A stretch of DNA of 64,000 bases from Pseudarthrobacter sp. ATCC 49987 (GCF_009928425.1 NZ_JAABNS010000001.1:62001-126000); one strand, 5' to 3'; positions 8,669-17,263 are shown, numbered from the stretch's first letter. Notes: generated by a model not told the origin, from the sequence alone. A program made the numbers and translations.

Positions 8669-9319
8669 TTACCAGCCGCGGGCGCGCCACTCCTCAAGGT
8701 GCGGGCGTTCCGCGCCAAGGGTGGTCGGCTTCCCGTGGCCCGGGTGCACCACGGTGTCGTCCGGATATACCTCGAACAGCCGCTCGCTGACATCGCTGAG
8801 CAGCTGGGCGAACCGTTCGGGATCCTTCTGGGTGTTGCCCACGCCGCCGGGGAACAGCGAGTCCCCCGAGAAGATGTGCGCCGGGCCTTCAGGGTCCTGG
8901 TACACCAGCGCGATCGAGCCGGGGGTATGGCCGCGCAGGTGTACCGCCGTCACATCGAAGCCGTCGAAGTTGCCGACGTCCCCGTGATCCAGCAGCAAAT
9001 CCACCGGCACGGGCAGCTCGGGGGCGTCATCCGTCCCGGCTGCCGTCTGCACCCCGGTGGCCGCCACCAGGGCCGGCAGCGCACGGACGTGGTCCCAGTG
9101 CTGGTGGGTGGTGGCAACCAGCGCCAGCTTCGGCGTCGCGGAGGTATCCGCGGCGGCGTCGGCAAGCAGCCCCTGGATGGCGGCCAGATCATCGGCCGCA
9201 TCGATCAGGAGCTGCGCGCCGGAGGCCTTGGCCGTGAGCAGATACACGTTGTTGTCCATCTCGCTGACCGAAATCCGGCGGATGGTGATGTCACGTAACG
9301 AGTGAATGAGCGAGTCCAT
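8669..9319 (-). CDS. MBL-fold metallo-hydrolase (glyoxalase II-like)
   Basis: A 216-residue cytosolic metallo-beta-lactamase-fold hydrolase. The metal ligands are visible: the THQHWDH version of the HxHxDH motif at residues 71-77, His131 in RGHTPGS, Asp153 in SGDSLFPGG and His195 in HPGHG. This set is typical of the glyoxalase II/persulfide dioxygenase-like branch. The first histidine region reads HQHWDH, not the more usual HxHxDH with Thr/Ala between, but all ligands are kept. The substrate is unknown. It ends next to a short direct repeat and starts 21 bp from the stop of the aldo/keto reductase gene on the same strand. Confidence 0.85.
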   Translation of the reverse strand: MDSLIHSLRDITIRRISVSEMDNNVYLLTAKASGAQLLIDAADDLAAIQGLLADAAADTSATPKLALVATTHQHWDHVRALPALVAATGVQTAAGTDDAPELPVPVDLLLDHGDVGNFDGFDVTAVHLRGHTPGSIALVYQDPEGPAHIFSGDSLFPGGVGNTQKDPERFAQLLSDVSERLFEVYPDDTVVHPGHGKPTTLGAERPHLEEWRARGW

Positions 9320-9340
9320 GGGCTTCAGTCTACGGATCCG

Positions 9341-10351
9341 CTATTCACGGCCCTGGGACACCCAGTTGGGGTTGGCAGAGCGGGAGCCGACTACCGCGTC
9401 CGCAGCGGCGTTGAGTTTCGACAGTTGCGCTGCGGTGAAGTCGAGTGCCAGCGCGCCAAGGTTTTCGTCGATCCGGTCCGCACGGCGGGTGCCGGGGATG
9501 GGGACCACGGGCAGTCCCAGCTTGCGGCCCTGCGCGAACAGCCAGGCCAGAGCCACCTGGGCAGGAGTTGCAGCCTGCCCGGCAGTAGACAGTTCAGCCG
9601 CGACTCCCTGCACAGCGGCGACCACGCCCTGGTTGGCGTCCATCGCCGCCTCGGCGAAACGCGGGATGTTGCGGCGGAAGTCGTTGCTGCCCAGCGTCGA
9701 CGCGTCCACGGTGCCGGTGAGGAATCCCCGGCCCAGCGGCGAATACGGCACAAATCCCACCCCGAGCTCGGCCGCGGCTGGAACAACGTTGCGTTCCACA
9801 TCGCGGCTCCAGATGGACCACTCGCTCTGGACTGCGGCGATCGGGTGGATGCTGCTGGCTTCACGCAGCTCCTCGGCCGTCACCTCAGACAGGCCAAGGT
9901 GCCGCACCTTGCCGGCCTGCACAAGCTCTGCCATGGCCTCCACGGTTTCCAGTATCGGAACGCGGAGGTCACGGCGGTGCATGTAGTACAGGTCGATGGT
10001 GTCGGTGCCCAGCCGCTGCAGGCTGCGGTCCACGGCCTGCCGCACATAAGCGGCGTCGCCGCGGATATCGGAGTAGCCGCTGGCCGGGCTGCCCACGAGC
10101 CCGAACTTGGTGGCCAGCTGCACTTCGCCGCGGCGTTCCTTGAGCAGCTGGGCAATCAATTCCTCGTTGCTGCCCCCGCCGTAGATGTCCGCCGTGTCGA
10201 TGAAGCTGACGCCGGCATCCACCGCGTGGTGCAGCGTCCGCAGGGCCTCGGCCGGATCCACTTCCCCGTATACCGGGGTCAGGGCCATGCCGCCGAACCC
10301 CAGGGGGCTGACCGCGAGGCCGTCGCCGAGTTGGACTGTTGCTGCCGTCAT
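9341..10351 (-). CDS. Aldo/keto reductase (NADPH-dependent)
   Basis: A TIM-barrel oxidoreductase of 336 residues. The catalytic tetrad is present: Asp52 and Tyr57 in DTADIYGGG, Lys82 in LATKFG, and the histidine in YYMHRRD. The C-terminal half carries VVPIPGTRRADRIDENLGAL, the NADP(H) phosphate-binding region of the AKR13/AKR8-like group. It probably reduces small aldehydes or ketones; the substrate is unknown. I chose ATG 10351, which has GGAGA six bases upstream; an in-frame ATG at 10363 is possible. The upstream gene on the same strand (SMR exporter) ends 134 bp away, so separate transcription is possible. Confidence 0.87.
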   Translation of the reverse strand: MTAATVQLGDGLAVSPLGFGGMALTPVYGEVDPAEALRTLHHAVDAGVSFIDTADIYGGGSNEELIAQLLKERRGEVQLATKFGLVGSPASGYSDIRGDAAYVRQAVDRSLQRLGTDTIDLYYMHRRDLRVPILETVEAMAELVQAGKVRHLGLSEVTAEELREASSIHPIAAVQSEWSIWSRDVERNVVPAAAELGVGFVPYSPLGRGFLTGTVDASTLGSNDFRRNIPRFAEAAMDANQGVVAAVQGVAAELSTAGQAATPAQVALAWLFAQGRKLGLPVVPIPGTRRADRIDENLGALALDFTAAQLSKLNAAADAVVGSRSANPNWVSQGRE

Positions 10352-10485
10352 CTGGGTCTCCATTCGTTGTTTCCTACCCGCAACCCGTGTCCGCTCCGGT
10401 GTATTCCAACGCTCCCGCCCAGTTGCTGCCAGCGGACAGGCCTGAGCCACGGCGTGTCGCCCCGGATTACCCCTCGGGGCACGCA

Positions 10486-10896
10486 TTAACTGGGCGGGAG
10501 CGTCCGGGATGCCGCGGGTTCACCGGCCGGCAGCAGCTTTAGCCCGGCCGCGCAGCCCACAATGCCGGCGATCAACAGCAGTTTCAGGGGGCTGGCAGGT
10601 TCGACGCCGGTCGCCATCGCCCAGCCGACCGTCAGAGCCGCGCCGATCCCCACCCAGACGGCGTAGGCGGTGCCGAGCGGAATGCTCTTCACGGCCAGGC
10701 CCAGCCCCACCATGCTCAGGGACGCGGTCAGCGCGAACACGAGCGTGGGCAGCGGCCGGGTGAAGCCATCGGACAGCCCCAGGGCCGTGGCCCAGACCGC
10801 CTCCAGCACGGCGGAGACAAGCAGGATGAGCCATGCCAGCGTGGTTGCGGGCGCCTTCGCTGCTAATTTTGGCGTGCGGTTCGCTGCCATGCTCAT
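10486..10896 (-). CDS. SMR-family exporter, second subunit of a Gdx/SugE-type pair
   Basis: A small multidrug-resistance-family membrane protein, 136 residues with four transmembrane helices. The essential membrane glutamate is Glu32 (LLVSAVLEAVWA), and helix 3 carries GTAYAVWVGIGA, the signature that separates guanidinium exporters (Gdx/SugE) from EmrE-type drug exporters. It begins at an ATGA overlap with the stop of its partner, so translation is probably coupled and the two may form a heterodimer with opposite topology, as in paired SMRs. It has longer N- and C-tails than a canonical 105-residue SMR. The upstream riboswitch candidate points to guanidinium as the exported ion. Confidence 0.87.
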   Translation of the reverse strand: MSMAANRTPKLAAKAPATTLAWLILLVSAVLEAVWATALGLSDGFTRPLPTLVFALTASLSMVGLGLAVKSIPLGTAYAVWVGIGAALTVGWAMATGVEPASPLKLLLIAGIVGCAAGLKLLPAGEPAASRTLPPS

Positions 10897-11216
10897 GCCA
10901 CCAGCTTCAGGCCGGCCACACAGGCCACGATCCCGCCAAGCAGCAGGATCCGTCCGGCGGTCGCGGGCTCAACCTTGGTGATCATGGCGTAGGCGGAGGT
11001 CAGCACCACGCCCACGCCCACCCAGACGGCGTAGGCGGTACCGGTCGGGATGGACTGCATGGCGACAGCGAGGCCGCCCGTACTCGCCAGTACGGAGACG
11101 AGGAAGACGGCTGCCGGCGCAATCCGGCGGCGGCCCGTGGCCTGCGAGGTCCGGTGCAGGGCGGCGGCCCACACGGCCTCCAGCGACCCGGACACGATGA
11201 GAATTAACCACGACAT
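10893..11216 (-). CDS. SMR-family exporter, first subunit of a Gdx/SugE-type pair
   Basis: A four-helix membrane protein of 107 residues, the canonical SMR length. It starts MSWLILIVSGSLEAVW, with the ion-binding Glu13 in the position found in E. coli Gdx, and has GTAYAVWVGVG in helix 3. It is likely to export guanidinium against protons together with the gene that overlaps its stop. I chose ATG 11216 because AGGAG lies six bases upstream; the frame is open further but would read through the riboswitch candidate. That RNA element ends three bases before this ribosome site, so it is placed to control translation initiation directly. Confidence 0.9.
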   Translation of the reverse strand: MSWLILIVSGSLEAVWAAALHRTSQATGRRRIAPAAVFLVSVLASTGGLAVAMQSIPTGTAYAVWVGVGVVLTSAYAMITKVEPATAGRILLLGGIVACVAGLKLVA

Positions 11217-11228
11217 GACTGCTCCTGT

Positions 11229-11269
11229 GGCCAGTCTTGTCGCGTGCCGGGTACTGAACCGTCGTCCGG
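11229..11269 (-). promoter_or_regulatory. Candidate guanidine-III (ykkC-III) riboswitch
   Basis: Read on the minus strand, this 41-nt stretch starts CCGGACGA, continues to ACCCGG and then ACAAGAC, and ends CUGGCC. These blocks, in this order and spacing, match the ykkC-III pseudoknot. Stem 1 pairs CCGG with CCGG. Stem 2 pairs CAGU with ACUG and extends through GG/CC past a bulge. The ribosome site of the SMR gene begins three bases after the element. Family knowledge: this riboswitch class responds to guanidinium and often sits before SMR exporters in actinobacteria. The match is by eye, without a covariance-model search. Confidence 0.8.
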
Positions 11270-11375
11270 AGGCCGCGAAGAAGGCGGCCTTCATCCCAGC
11301 CTAGCAACGCCCCCGCAGGGAGGCGAACCTCCGCCGTGGGGTAGGCGGCGCACCACCCACCCGCCGCCTACCCAC

Positions 11376-11437
11376 CATCGACTGCTCCGTAACGGCCGTT
11401 TTGAGGGTTCATAAGGGCAGTTACGGAGCAGTCGATG
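11376..11437. terminator. 18-bp-stem hairpin, copy 1 of a covarying repeat family
   Basis: CATCGACTGCTCCGTAAC (11376-11393) pairs perfectly with its complement at 11420-11437. It lies 15 bp beyond the stop of the Cache gene (minus strand) and is placed as its terminator. The same scaffold, flanked by the same AACCCTCATCGA on the minus strand, follows purM at 40539-40598 with a different but still perfectly paired stem. No other feature lies between it and the riboswitch. Confidence 0.8.
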
Positions 11438-11451
11438 AGGGTTCGGCGGGG

Positions 11452-12165
11452 TCAGAGCGCCTCAGCCCCGCTCCAGATCCGGAACTTCCGGCCCACGGGA
11501 AACACGCTGCAGCCCTCCTCGGCGGCAGCGAGGTCTCCTGCGGCGATGTCCGGCGCCGCTGAAACGATGGCGCGGCCGTCGGCGTTAACCAGCGTGGCCC
11601 GGTCCCCGATCCGGCGCAGGGTCGGCAGGGCACCGCGCTCCAGCCGTTGCACGGTGACGTCCATCCCCACAATCCCGGAAACGGGGCCGTCCGCGCGGCA
11701 GAAGACCGGGTGCGTGAAGGTCAGGACGTATTCGTCGGTGCACAGGAAATCCACATACGGCCCGGTCACGTGGGCCTGTCCGGTGTCCACCGGGACGCGG
11801 AACCACTCGGATTTCACGTAGCGGCTGATGGAGTTGGGGCTGAAGTTCGCGAGGGCGTCCACATGCTCCAGCTCCTCACCCTGCCACCAAGCGATGTAGC
11901 TGCGTTCCGGCCTGAGCAGCCCGGCGTTGGCAAGGAAGCCTGCGCCGGCTATGTATCCGCCGGGAGTCCGGACCAGTTCTTCGACCGCCGGCCGGATGAG
12001 CTTGTCCACGGCGGTGCCGGTGACCTTGGTGGAGAGGGCCGCCAGGGCGGTGCCCGTTTCCGCCGCCCACGCCGCGAGCCTGTGCTCGATGCCGGTGATA
12101 GCGGCGTCGAGGTCCGCGGCTGCTTGCACGGTGGAGGTGTCCGGGGAAGCGGTGGCTTTAATCAT
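11452..12165 (-). CDS. Stand-alone Cache-domain sensor protein
   Basis: A 237-residue protein made almost entirely of one Cache (PAS-like, periplasmic-sensor-type) fold. The core from about residue 65 to 215 shows ARPERSYIAWWQG-like strand 1, the SEWFRVPVDTG loop, TGPYVDFLCTDEYVLTFTHPVF, and the SGIVGMDVTVQRLE return strand. A helical N-segment (residues 8-60) precedes it. Cache domains normally sit outside the cell in chemoreceptors and kinases, but this one has no signal peptide, membrane helix or output domain. It lies 37 bp downstream of the GntR gene on the same strand and is probably cotranscribed. I infer that it binds a small ligand in the cytosol for that regulator or the divergent importer. 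Confidence 0.78.
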   Translation of the reverse strand: MIKATASPDTSTVQAAADLDAAITGIEHRLAAWAAETGTALAALSTKVTGTAVDKLIRPAVEELVRTPGGYIAGAGFLANAGLLRPERSYIAWWQGEELEHVDALANFSPNSISRYVKSEWFRVPVDTGQAHVTGPYVDFLCTDEYVLTFTHPVFCRADGPVSGIVGMDVTVQRLERGALPTLRRIGDRATLVNADGRAIVSAAPDIAAGDLAAAEEGCSVFPVGRKFRIWSGAEAL

Positions 12166-12202
12166 CGGGGTCGCTGCCTTAGCTCGAAGGAACAGGGAAT
12201 AC

Positions 12203-12943
12203 TCAGTAGAGCTTGGACTGCTCGTTCAGCAGCCAGTCCGTCGTGGCGGCGACCAGCGCCTTCACTGCCGCTTCGGCGGCGGCCGGTTGGTGGGCCTCGA
12301 CGGCGGCCGCGACGTCCTCGAGGAGTCCGGCGGTCGTCAGCCGGTAGCCGGAGTCGGCGCAGGGCAGCAGGGTGAGGGTGCCGAGGTCTGCCTGCAGGCG
12401 GATCAGCTCCCGCGCCAGCCGGGCCGAGCGGGCGATGGCGGCCACCTCAAGCAGGAACTCGGAGAGGGCCAGCCGCCAGTGCAACGGGTCCGCTTCCGCC
12501 GTCAGGATGAAGGACCGCAAGGTGGCCATGTCCGCGGCATCTGACCGCCGGGCCGCGACGCTGGCGCAGGCCGCGGCGATGGTCTGGTAGTGCAGCCCCA
12601 GGTCGCTGATCTGGAGCCTGGTCAGCTCCCGCAGCTGGTCCAGGGCGCGTTCCCGGGACGGCAGGACGTCGTCGGCGATGAAGCTGCCGCCGCTGCGGCC
12701 CCGGGCCGTGCGGATGATGCCCGACGTCCGCAGCTGCGACAGGGCCTCGCGGGCCGTCACCGCGGAGACGCCCAGCGCGGCGGCGAGCTCCGTCTCGTTG
12801 GGCAGCCGCTGCCCGCTCGTGAGCAGCCCGGTTTCCACTGCCTGTTCGATCCGGCCGCACACCTCGTCCACCAGGCCGCGGGACTTGATCGGCGTGAACA
12901 CGGCCGCCAGGCTCCGGGAGGCGCCCTGCGGTGTCAGCAGCAT
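12203..12943 (-). CDS. GntR-family transcriptional regulator (FadR/FCD-like)
   Basis: A 246-residue regulator. The winged helix spans about residues 25-88 (GRIEQAVETGLL, then LPNETELAAALGVSAVTAREAL and the wing GIIRTARGRSGGSFI). The all-helical ligand-binding part after residue 100 resembles FadR/FCD but is Ala-rich and lacks an obvious metal-binding histidine set. I chose ATG 12943 because AGGAGG lies five bases upstream; the longer frame to 12979 has none. It is divergent from the PotABCD-like operon across 217 bp and sits upstream of the Cache gene, so it most likely controls both units in response to an imported compound. Confidence 0.87.
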   Translation of the reverse strand: MLLTPQGASRSLAAVFTPIKSRGLVDEVCGRIEQAVETGLLTSGQRLPNETELAAALGVSAVTAREALSQLRTSGIIRTARGRSGGSFIADDVLPSRERALDQLRELTRLQISDLGLHYQTIAAACASVAARRSDAADMATLRSFILTAEADPLHWRLALSEFLLEVAAIARSARLARELIRLQADLGTLTLLPCADSGYRLTTAGLLEDVAAAVEAHQPAAAEAAVKALVAATTDWLLNEQSKLY

Positions 12944-13160
12944 CGGGCCTCCTGTCACTTTCCGGTGTCGATCCAGCATCCGGGGGAGGGCGCGGAGGGC
13001 TGCCCGCGCCCGGTAGCAGCCATCCTAATCCGGGCTTCTGCAGGGGTCTATACACAAAACCTATGGAGTAATAGTATTTGGCCCAGCAGCCTGTTGTGGC
13101 GCGGATCACACCCTGCTGTGTCGCATCTAAGACGATCCGGCAACGGAGTTAGGCGCACCC
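12944..13160. promoter_or_regulatory. Divergent promoter region of gntR and the ABC importer operon
   Basis: Bases 13049-13079 form an A/T-rich island inside GC-rich DNA. It contains ATAC and GTAT half-sites about 23 bp apart and hexamers resembling -10 boxes on both strands (TATAGA on minus, TAGTAT on plus). A TGTG-N8-CACA repeat follows at about 13096-13111. These are plausible GntR operator and promoter positions, but none is a close consensus match. Confidence 0.4.
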
Positions 13161-14234
13161 ATGACCGAGACGCTCGCGGCCGGCCGGCCGACGGAAAAGG
13201 ACGCGGTTCCGGCGATCCGCCTGCGCAAACTCACCAAGGTCTTCGGGGACACCGTCGCCGTCAACGCCGTGGACCTCGACATCCGCCAGGGCGAATTCTT
13301 CTCCATGCTTGGCCCGTCAGGATCCGGGAAAACCACGGTCCTGCGCCTGATCGCGGGCTTCGAGCTGCCCACCTCGGGAAGCGTCGAACTGGAGGGCAAG
13401 GACGTCACCGGCATGGCGCCGTTCGAACGTGACCTCAACACCGTCTTCCAGGACTATGCACTGTTCCCGCACATGTCCCTCATCGACAACGTTGCGTACG
13501 GGCTACGCGTGCGGGGGATGCCCCGGAAGGAACGCCACGAGCGGGCCCGCGAAGCACTGGAACGCGTGCAGCTGGGAAAGTTTGTCGGCCGCAAACCGGC
13601 CCAGCTCTCCGGCGGCCAGCGCCAGCGGGTGGCCCTGGCCCGGGCGCTGGTGGTGCAGCCCAAGGTCCTGCTGCTGGACGAGCCACTCGGCGCGCTGGAC
13701 CTCAAGCTCCGGCAGCAGATGCAGGTGGAACTGAAGGAACTGCAGCGCTCGCTCGGCATCACCTTCATCTTCGTCACCCACGACCAGGAGGAAGCCCTGA
13801 CCATGAGCGACCGGATCGGCGTGTTCAACAACGGCAGCCTGGAACAGATCGGCACCGCGCACGAGATCTACGAGCGCCCCGGCGGCGCGTTTGTGGCCAA
13901 CTTCGTCGGGACCTCCAACATCTTCGACGCCGTCCACACCCAGAAGCTCTACGGCCGCGCGGAGCAGGTCTGCATCCGGCCCGAACGGCTGCGCCTGTCC
14001 TGGACGGCGGCCCCGGAACCGCGCGCCGGCGTCACCTCCTGCCCCGGAACCGTCACCTCGCTCGTCTACGTGGGGCACGCCACCCAGGTGCGGGTACAGC
14101 TCGACGACGGTCCCGCCGTCGTCGTCCTGGCGCCGGAGTCGCTTCCCGGCGGCGACGCGGAACTGCTGGACCGGCGCGTCACGGTGAGCTGGGACGACGA
14201 CGCCGCCGTCTGGCTGCCGTCGCACGGTTCCTGA
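13161..14234 (+). CDS. ABC transporter ATP-binding protein, PotA-like
   Basis: The ATPase that energises a polyamine-type importer, 357 residues. Walker A GPSGSGKT is at 51-58, Q-loop VFQDYALFP near 95, signature LSGGQ at 149-153, Walker B LLDEP with Glu174, and H-loop His207. A TOBE domain follows from about residue 255, including FVGTSNIFDA. This architecture is shared by PotA and PotG and by other CUT1-like ATPases; the permeases and binding protein downstream favour polyamines or related amines. The start is ATG 13161, the first gene of a four-gene operon (ATPase, binding protein, two permeases). Confidence 0.92.
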   Translation: MTETLAAGRPTEKDAVPAIRLRKLTKVFGDTVAVNAVDLDIRQGEFFSMLGPSGSGKTTVLRLIAGFELPTSGSVELEGKDVTGMAPFERDLNTVFQDYALFPHMSLIDNVAYGLRVRGMPRKERHERAREALERVQLGKFVGRKPAQLSGGQRQRVALARALVVQPKVLLLDEPLGALDLKLRQQMQVELKELQRSLGITFIFVTHDQEEALTMSDRIGVFNNGSLEQIGTAHEIYERPGGAFVANFVGTSNIFDAVHTQKLYGRAEQVCIRPERLRLSWTAAPEPRAGVTSCPGTVTSLVYVGHATQVRVQLDDGPAVVVLAPESLPGGDAELLDRRVTVSWDDDAAVWLPSHGS

Positions 14235-14294
14235 AACGCACGTTCGCGTACAAAGACTGGATCTGATTCACCCCTGCAACGAAAGGTAAGGATC

Positions 14295-15482
14295 ATGGCA
14301 TCAAGGAACAGGGCCTCCCTCGTAGTCGGGGTGGCCGCGGCGGCAGCCCTCGCACTGGCGGGCTGCGGCACCACCGGCGGGGGATCGGCCACGCCGTCCG
14401 CGCAGCCGGTCAAGTCCGAAATCGGCCCGGGCGAAGGGCAGCTCTCCATCCTCGCCTGGCCCGGCTACGTCGAGGACGGAAGCAACGACCCCGCCGTCGA
14501 CTGGGTGACCCCCTTCGAAACCGAGACCAAATGCAAGGTCAGCTTCAAGCCCTTTGGCACCTCGGACGAAGCCGTGACCTTGATGCGCACCGGCCAGTAT
14601 GACGTCGTTTCGGCCTCCGGCGACGCCTCCCTGCGGCTGATTGCCGGCAACAACGTGGAGCCCGTCAACATGAGCCTGCTGAAAAACTACGCCGACGTGT
14701 ACCCCTTCCTGAAGGACAAGGCCTGGAATACGGTGGACGGCAAGAACTACGGGATGCCGCACGGCTGGGGCGCCAATCTGCTGATGTACTCCGTGGATGC
14801 CGTCACCCCGGCACCCACTTCCTGGGGCGCCGTGTTCGACGACGCCGCCAAGCACAGCGGCAAGGTCACGGCCTACGATTCGCCGATCTACATTGCCGAC
14901 GCCGCCGTGTATCTGATGGCCCACAAGCCGGAGCTTGGCATCAAGAACCCCTATGCGCTGGACAAGGACCAGCTCGCCGCCTCGGTTAACCTGTTGAAAG
15001 AGCAGCGCAAGCACATCGGCGAGTACTGGAGCGACGTCGTCAAGGAGGTCCAGGCCTTCGCCAGCGGCAGCACGGTGGTCGGCACCACCTGGCAGGTGGG
15101 CGCGAACATCGCCGTCGCGGACGGGGCCAACGTGAAGACCCTGCTCCCCGAAGAGGGCGCCACGGGCTGGTCGGACACCTGGATGATCAATTCGGAGTCC
15201 AAGAACAAGAACTGCGCCTACATGTGGCTCGACTACATCGCCAGCCCCAAGGCCAATGCTGCCGTGGCGGAGTACTTCGGCGAATCGCCGGCCAACCCCA
15301 AGGCCTGCGACCTCACCGCGGACAAGTCGCACTGCGAGACCTACCATTCCGGTGATGAGGCCTACGCGAAGCAGATCTGGTACTGGACTACGCCGGTGGC
15401 CGGATGCCTGGACGGCCGCAAGGACGTCAAGTGCACGGATTACTCGGAGTGGACGAAGGCCTGGACCGAAATTAAGGGCTGA
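14295..15482 (+). CDS. ABC transporter substrate-binding lipoprotein, PotD-like
   Basis: The extracellular solute-binding component, 395 residues. A signal peptide ends in the lipobox LAGC with Cys24, followed by a Gly/Ser/Thr linker. The mature part opens LSILAWPGYVEDGSNDP, the first strand of the PotD/PotF group, and has YDVVSASGDASLRLI and YGMPHGWGANLLMY. The full ligand-binding residue set of PotD cannot be confirmed by eye, so spermidine/putrescine is only the best guess; aminoacid-derived amines are possible. An AAAGGTAAGG ribosome site precedes the ATG, and the next gene begins one base after the stop. Confidence 0.9.
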   Translation: MASRNRASLVVGVAAAAALALAGCGTTGGGSATPSAQPVKSEIGPGEGQLSILAWPGYVEDGSNDPAVDWVTPFETETKCKVSFKPFGTSDEAVTLMRTGQYDVVSASGDASLRLIAGNNVEPVNMSLLKNYADVYPFLKDKAWNTVDGKNYGMPHGWGANLLMYSVDAVTPAPTSWGAVFDDAAKHSGKVTAYDSPIYIADAAVYLMAHKPELGIKNPYALDKDQLAASVNLLKEQRKHIGEYWSDVVKEVQAFASGSTVVGTTWQVGANIAVADGANVKTLLPEEGATGWSDTWMINSESKNKNCAYMWLDYIASPKANAAVAEYFGESPANPKACDLTADKSHCETYHSGDEAYAKQIWYWTTPVAGCLDGRKDVKCTDYSEWTKAWTEIKG

Positions 15483-15483
15483 G

Positions 15484-16413
15484 ATGGCGCTCCGGACGCA
15501 GCACCCGGCCCCAGGGCCACCCCCGGCCGCTTCCACCGTGCCCCGGCCCAAAGCCAACAAGGTCTCGGCGCTGCTTCACCGCTCGCCCAGGCTGCGGCTG
15601 GCGGGGCTCATCACTGCCCCCGCCGGCTGGCTGGTGCTCGTCTACATTGCCGCCCTGGCGGCGCTGCTGATCACCGCGTTCTGGACCGTGGACACCTTCA
15701 CCGGGAAGGTCTCCACGGACTGGACCACCGAAAACGTGGTGACGGTCCTGACTGACCCGGTCTACCAGCGGATCACCCTGCGGACGCTGTGGATCGCGAT
15801 CGCGGTGACCCTGATCGACCTGGTCCTCGCGCTGCCCATGGCGTTCTTCATCGCCAAGGTGGCCAGTGCCCGGTGGCAGAAGCTGCTGGTCGTGGCCGTC
15901 CTCATGCCGTTGTGGGCGAGCTACCTGGTCAAGGCGTACGCGTGGCGGAACGTGCTCGCCGACGGCGGGCTGCTGGAGTGGTTGGGGGCGCCGATCGGGC
16001 TGGAGTCCCCGGGATACGGCGAAACGGCCGTGATCCTGACGCTGTCCTACATCTGGCTGCCGTTTATGATCCTGCCGATCTACGCAGGGTTCGACCGGGT
16101 CCCCGATTCGCTGCTGGAAGCCTCCAGCGACCTGGGCGCGAAGCCCCTGACCACCGTGCGCCTGGTGGTGTTCCCGCTGCTGGTCCCCTCCATCATTGCC
16201 GGGACGATCTTCACGTTCTCGCTCTCACTCGGGGACTACATCACCGCCCAGATCGTTGGGGGCACCACCCAGATGCTCGGCACCGTGGTCTACGCGAACG
16301 TCGGAGCCGCGAACAACCTGCCGTTCGCCGCCGCCGTCTCGCTGGTCCCGATCGCGATCATCACGCTCTATCTCTTCATCGTCCGCCGCACCGGCGCACT
16401 CAACAGCCTGTGA
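15484..16413 (+). CDS. ABC transporter permease, PotB-like
   Basis: One of two inner-membrane permeases of the amine importer, 309 residues. A polar N-tail of about 40 residues is followed by six hydrophobic segments. The EAA loop that docks on the ATPase reads EASSDLGAKPLTTVRLVVFPLL, and SLGDYITAQIVGG after it is typical of PotB. I chose ATG 15484, one base after the stop of the binding-protein gene; the longer open frame upstream would overlap that gene. Translation is probably coupled along the operon. Confidence 0.9.
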   Translation: MALRTQHPAPGPPPAASTVPRPKANKVSALLHRSPRLRLAGLITAPAGWLVLVYIAALAALLITAFWTVDTFTGKVSTDWTTENVVTVLTDPVYQRITLRTLWIAIAVTLIDLVLALPMAFFIAKVASARWQKLLVVAVLMPLWASYLVKAYAWRNVLADGGLLEWLGAPIGLESPGYGETAVILTLSYIWLPFMILPIYAGFDRVPDSLLEASSDLGAKPLTTVRLVVFPLLVPSIIAGTIFTFSLSLGDYITAQIVGGTTQMLGTVVYANVGAANNLPFAAAVSLVPIAIITLYLFIVRRTGALNSL

Positions 16414-16435
16414 ACCCCGGACAGTCAGGAGCACC

Positions 16436-17263
16436 ATGAGACTTTCCCGAAGCGCCAAAGCCATCCTCGGCGTCGTCACCGCACTGGTGTTCCTCTTCAT
16501 CTATACGCCGCTGCTGCTGGTCGTAGTCAACTCCTTCAACGCGGACCGGACCTTCGGCTGGCCACCGCGGGGGCTGACCCTGGAGTGGTGGGCGCGGGCG
16601 CTCGACTCCACCGGCGTCCGCGAGGCCCTGGTGTCCTCGCTCTGGGTGGCGGCGGTCTCGACGATCATTTCGCTGGCGCTGGGGACGCTCCTGGCGCTGG
16701 CACTGCTGCGCTACCAATTCTTCGGCCGGGACGTCATCAGCCTGCTCGTGATCCTGCCGATCGCGCTGCCCGGGATCGTCACCGGCATCGCCCTGAACAA
16801 CATGTTCACCACCATCCTGGGTGTTTCGCTGAGCCTGTGGACGGTCGTGATCGCGCACGCCACCTTCTGCATGGTGACGGTCTTCAACAACGTCATTGCC
16901 CGGCTGCGCCGGATGCAGGGCGGTCTGGAGGAGGCCTCCGCCGATCTGGGGGCCGGCGTGTTCACCACGTTCCGGCTGGTCACGTTCCCGCAGCTCCGCT
17001 CGGCGCTGCTGGCCGGCGGCCTGCTGGCCTTCGCCCTCAGTTTCGATGAGATCATCGTGACCACATTCACTATCGGCGCCGGGGACACCACCCTGCCGAT
17101 CTGGATCCTGCAGAACCTCTTCCGGCCCAACCAGGCCCCGGTGGTCAACGTGGTGGCCGTCGTCCTGATCGTCGTCTCGATTGTGCCGATCTGGCTCGCG
17201 CAGCGGCTGTCGGAGGACTCGGTGGGGATCGGCGCGGCGCGAGTGAAGGCTAAGGAGGGCTAG
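16436..17263 (+). CDS. ABC transporter permease, PotC-like
   Basis: The second permease of the importer, 275 residues with six membrane segments. The EAA loop is EASADLGAGVFTTFRLVTFPQL, and LSFDEIIVTTFTIGAGDTTLPIWI follows, as in PotC. AGGAGC lies just upstream of ATG 16436. It ends by overlapping the convergent hutD gene by four bases, so no terminator separates them and the two transcripts must overlap at their 3' ends. Confidence 0.9.
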   Translation: MRLSRSAKAILGVVTALVFLFIYTPLLLVVVNSFNADRTFGWPPRGLTLEWWARALDSTGVREALVSSLWVAAVSTIISLALGTLLALALLRYQFFGRDVISLLVILPIALPGIVTGIALNNMFTTILGVSLSLWTVVIAHATFCMVTVFNNVIARLRRMQGGLEEASADLGAGVFTTFRLVTFPQLRSALLAGGLLAFALSFDEIIVTTFTIGAGDTTLPIWILQNLFRPNQAPVVNVVAVVLIVVSIVPIWLAQRLSEDSVGIGAARVKAKEG

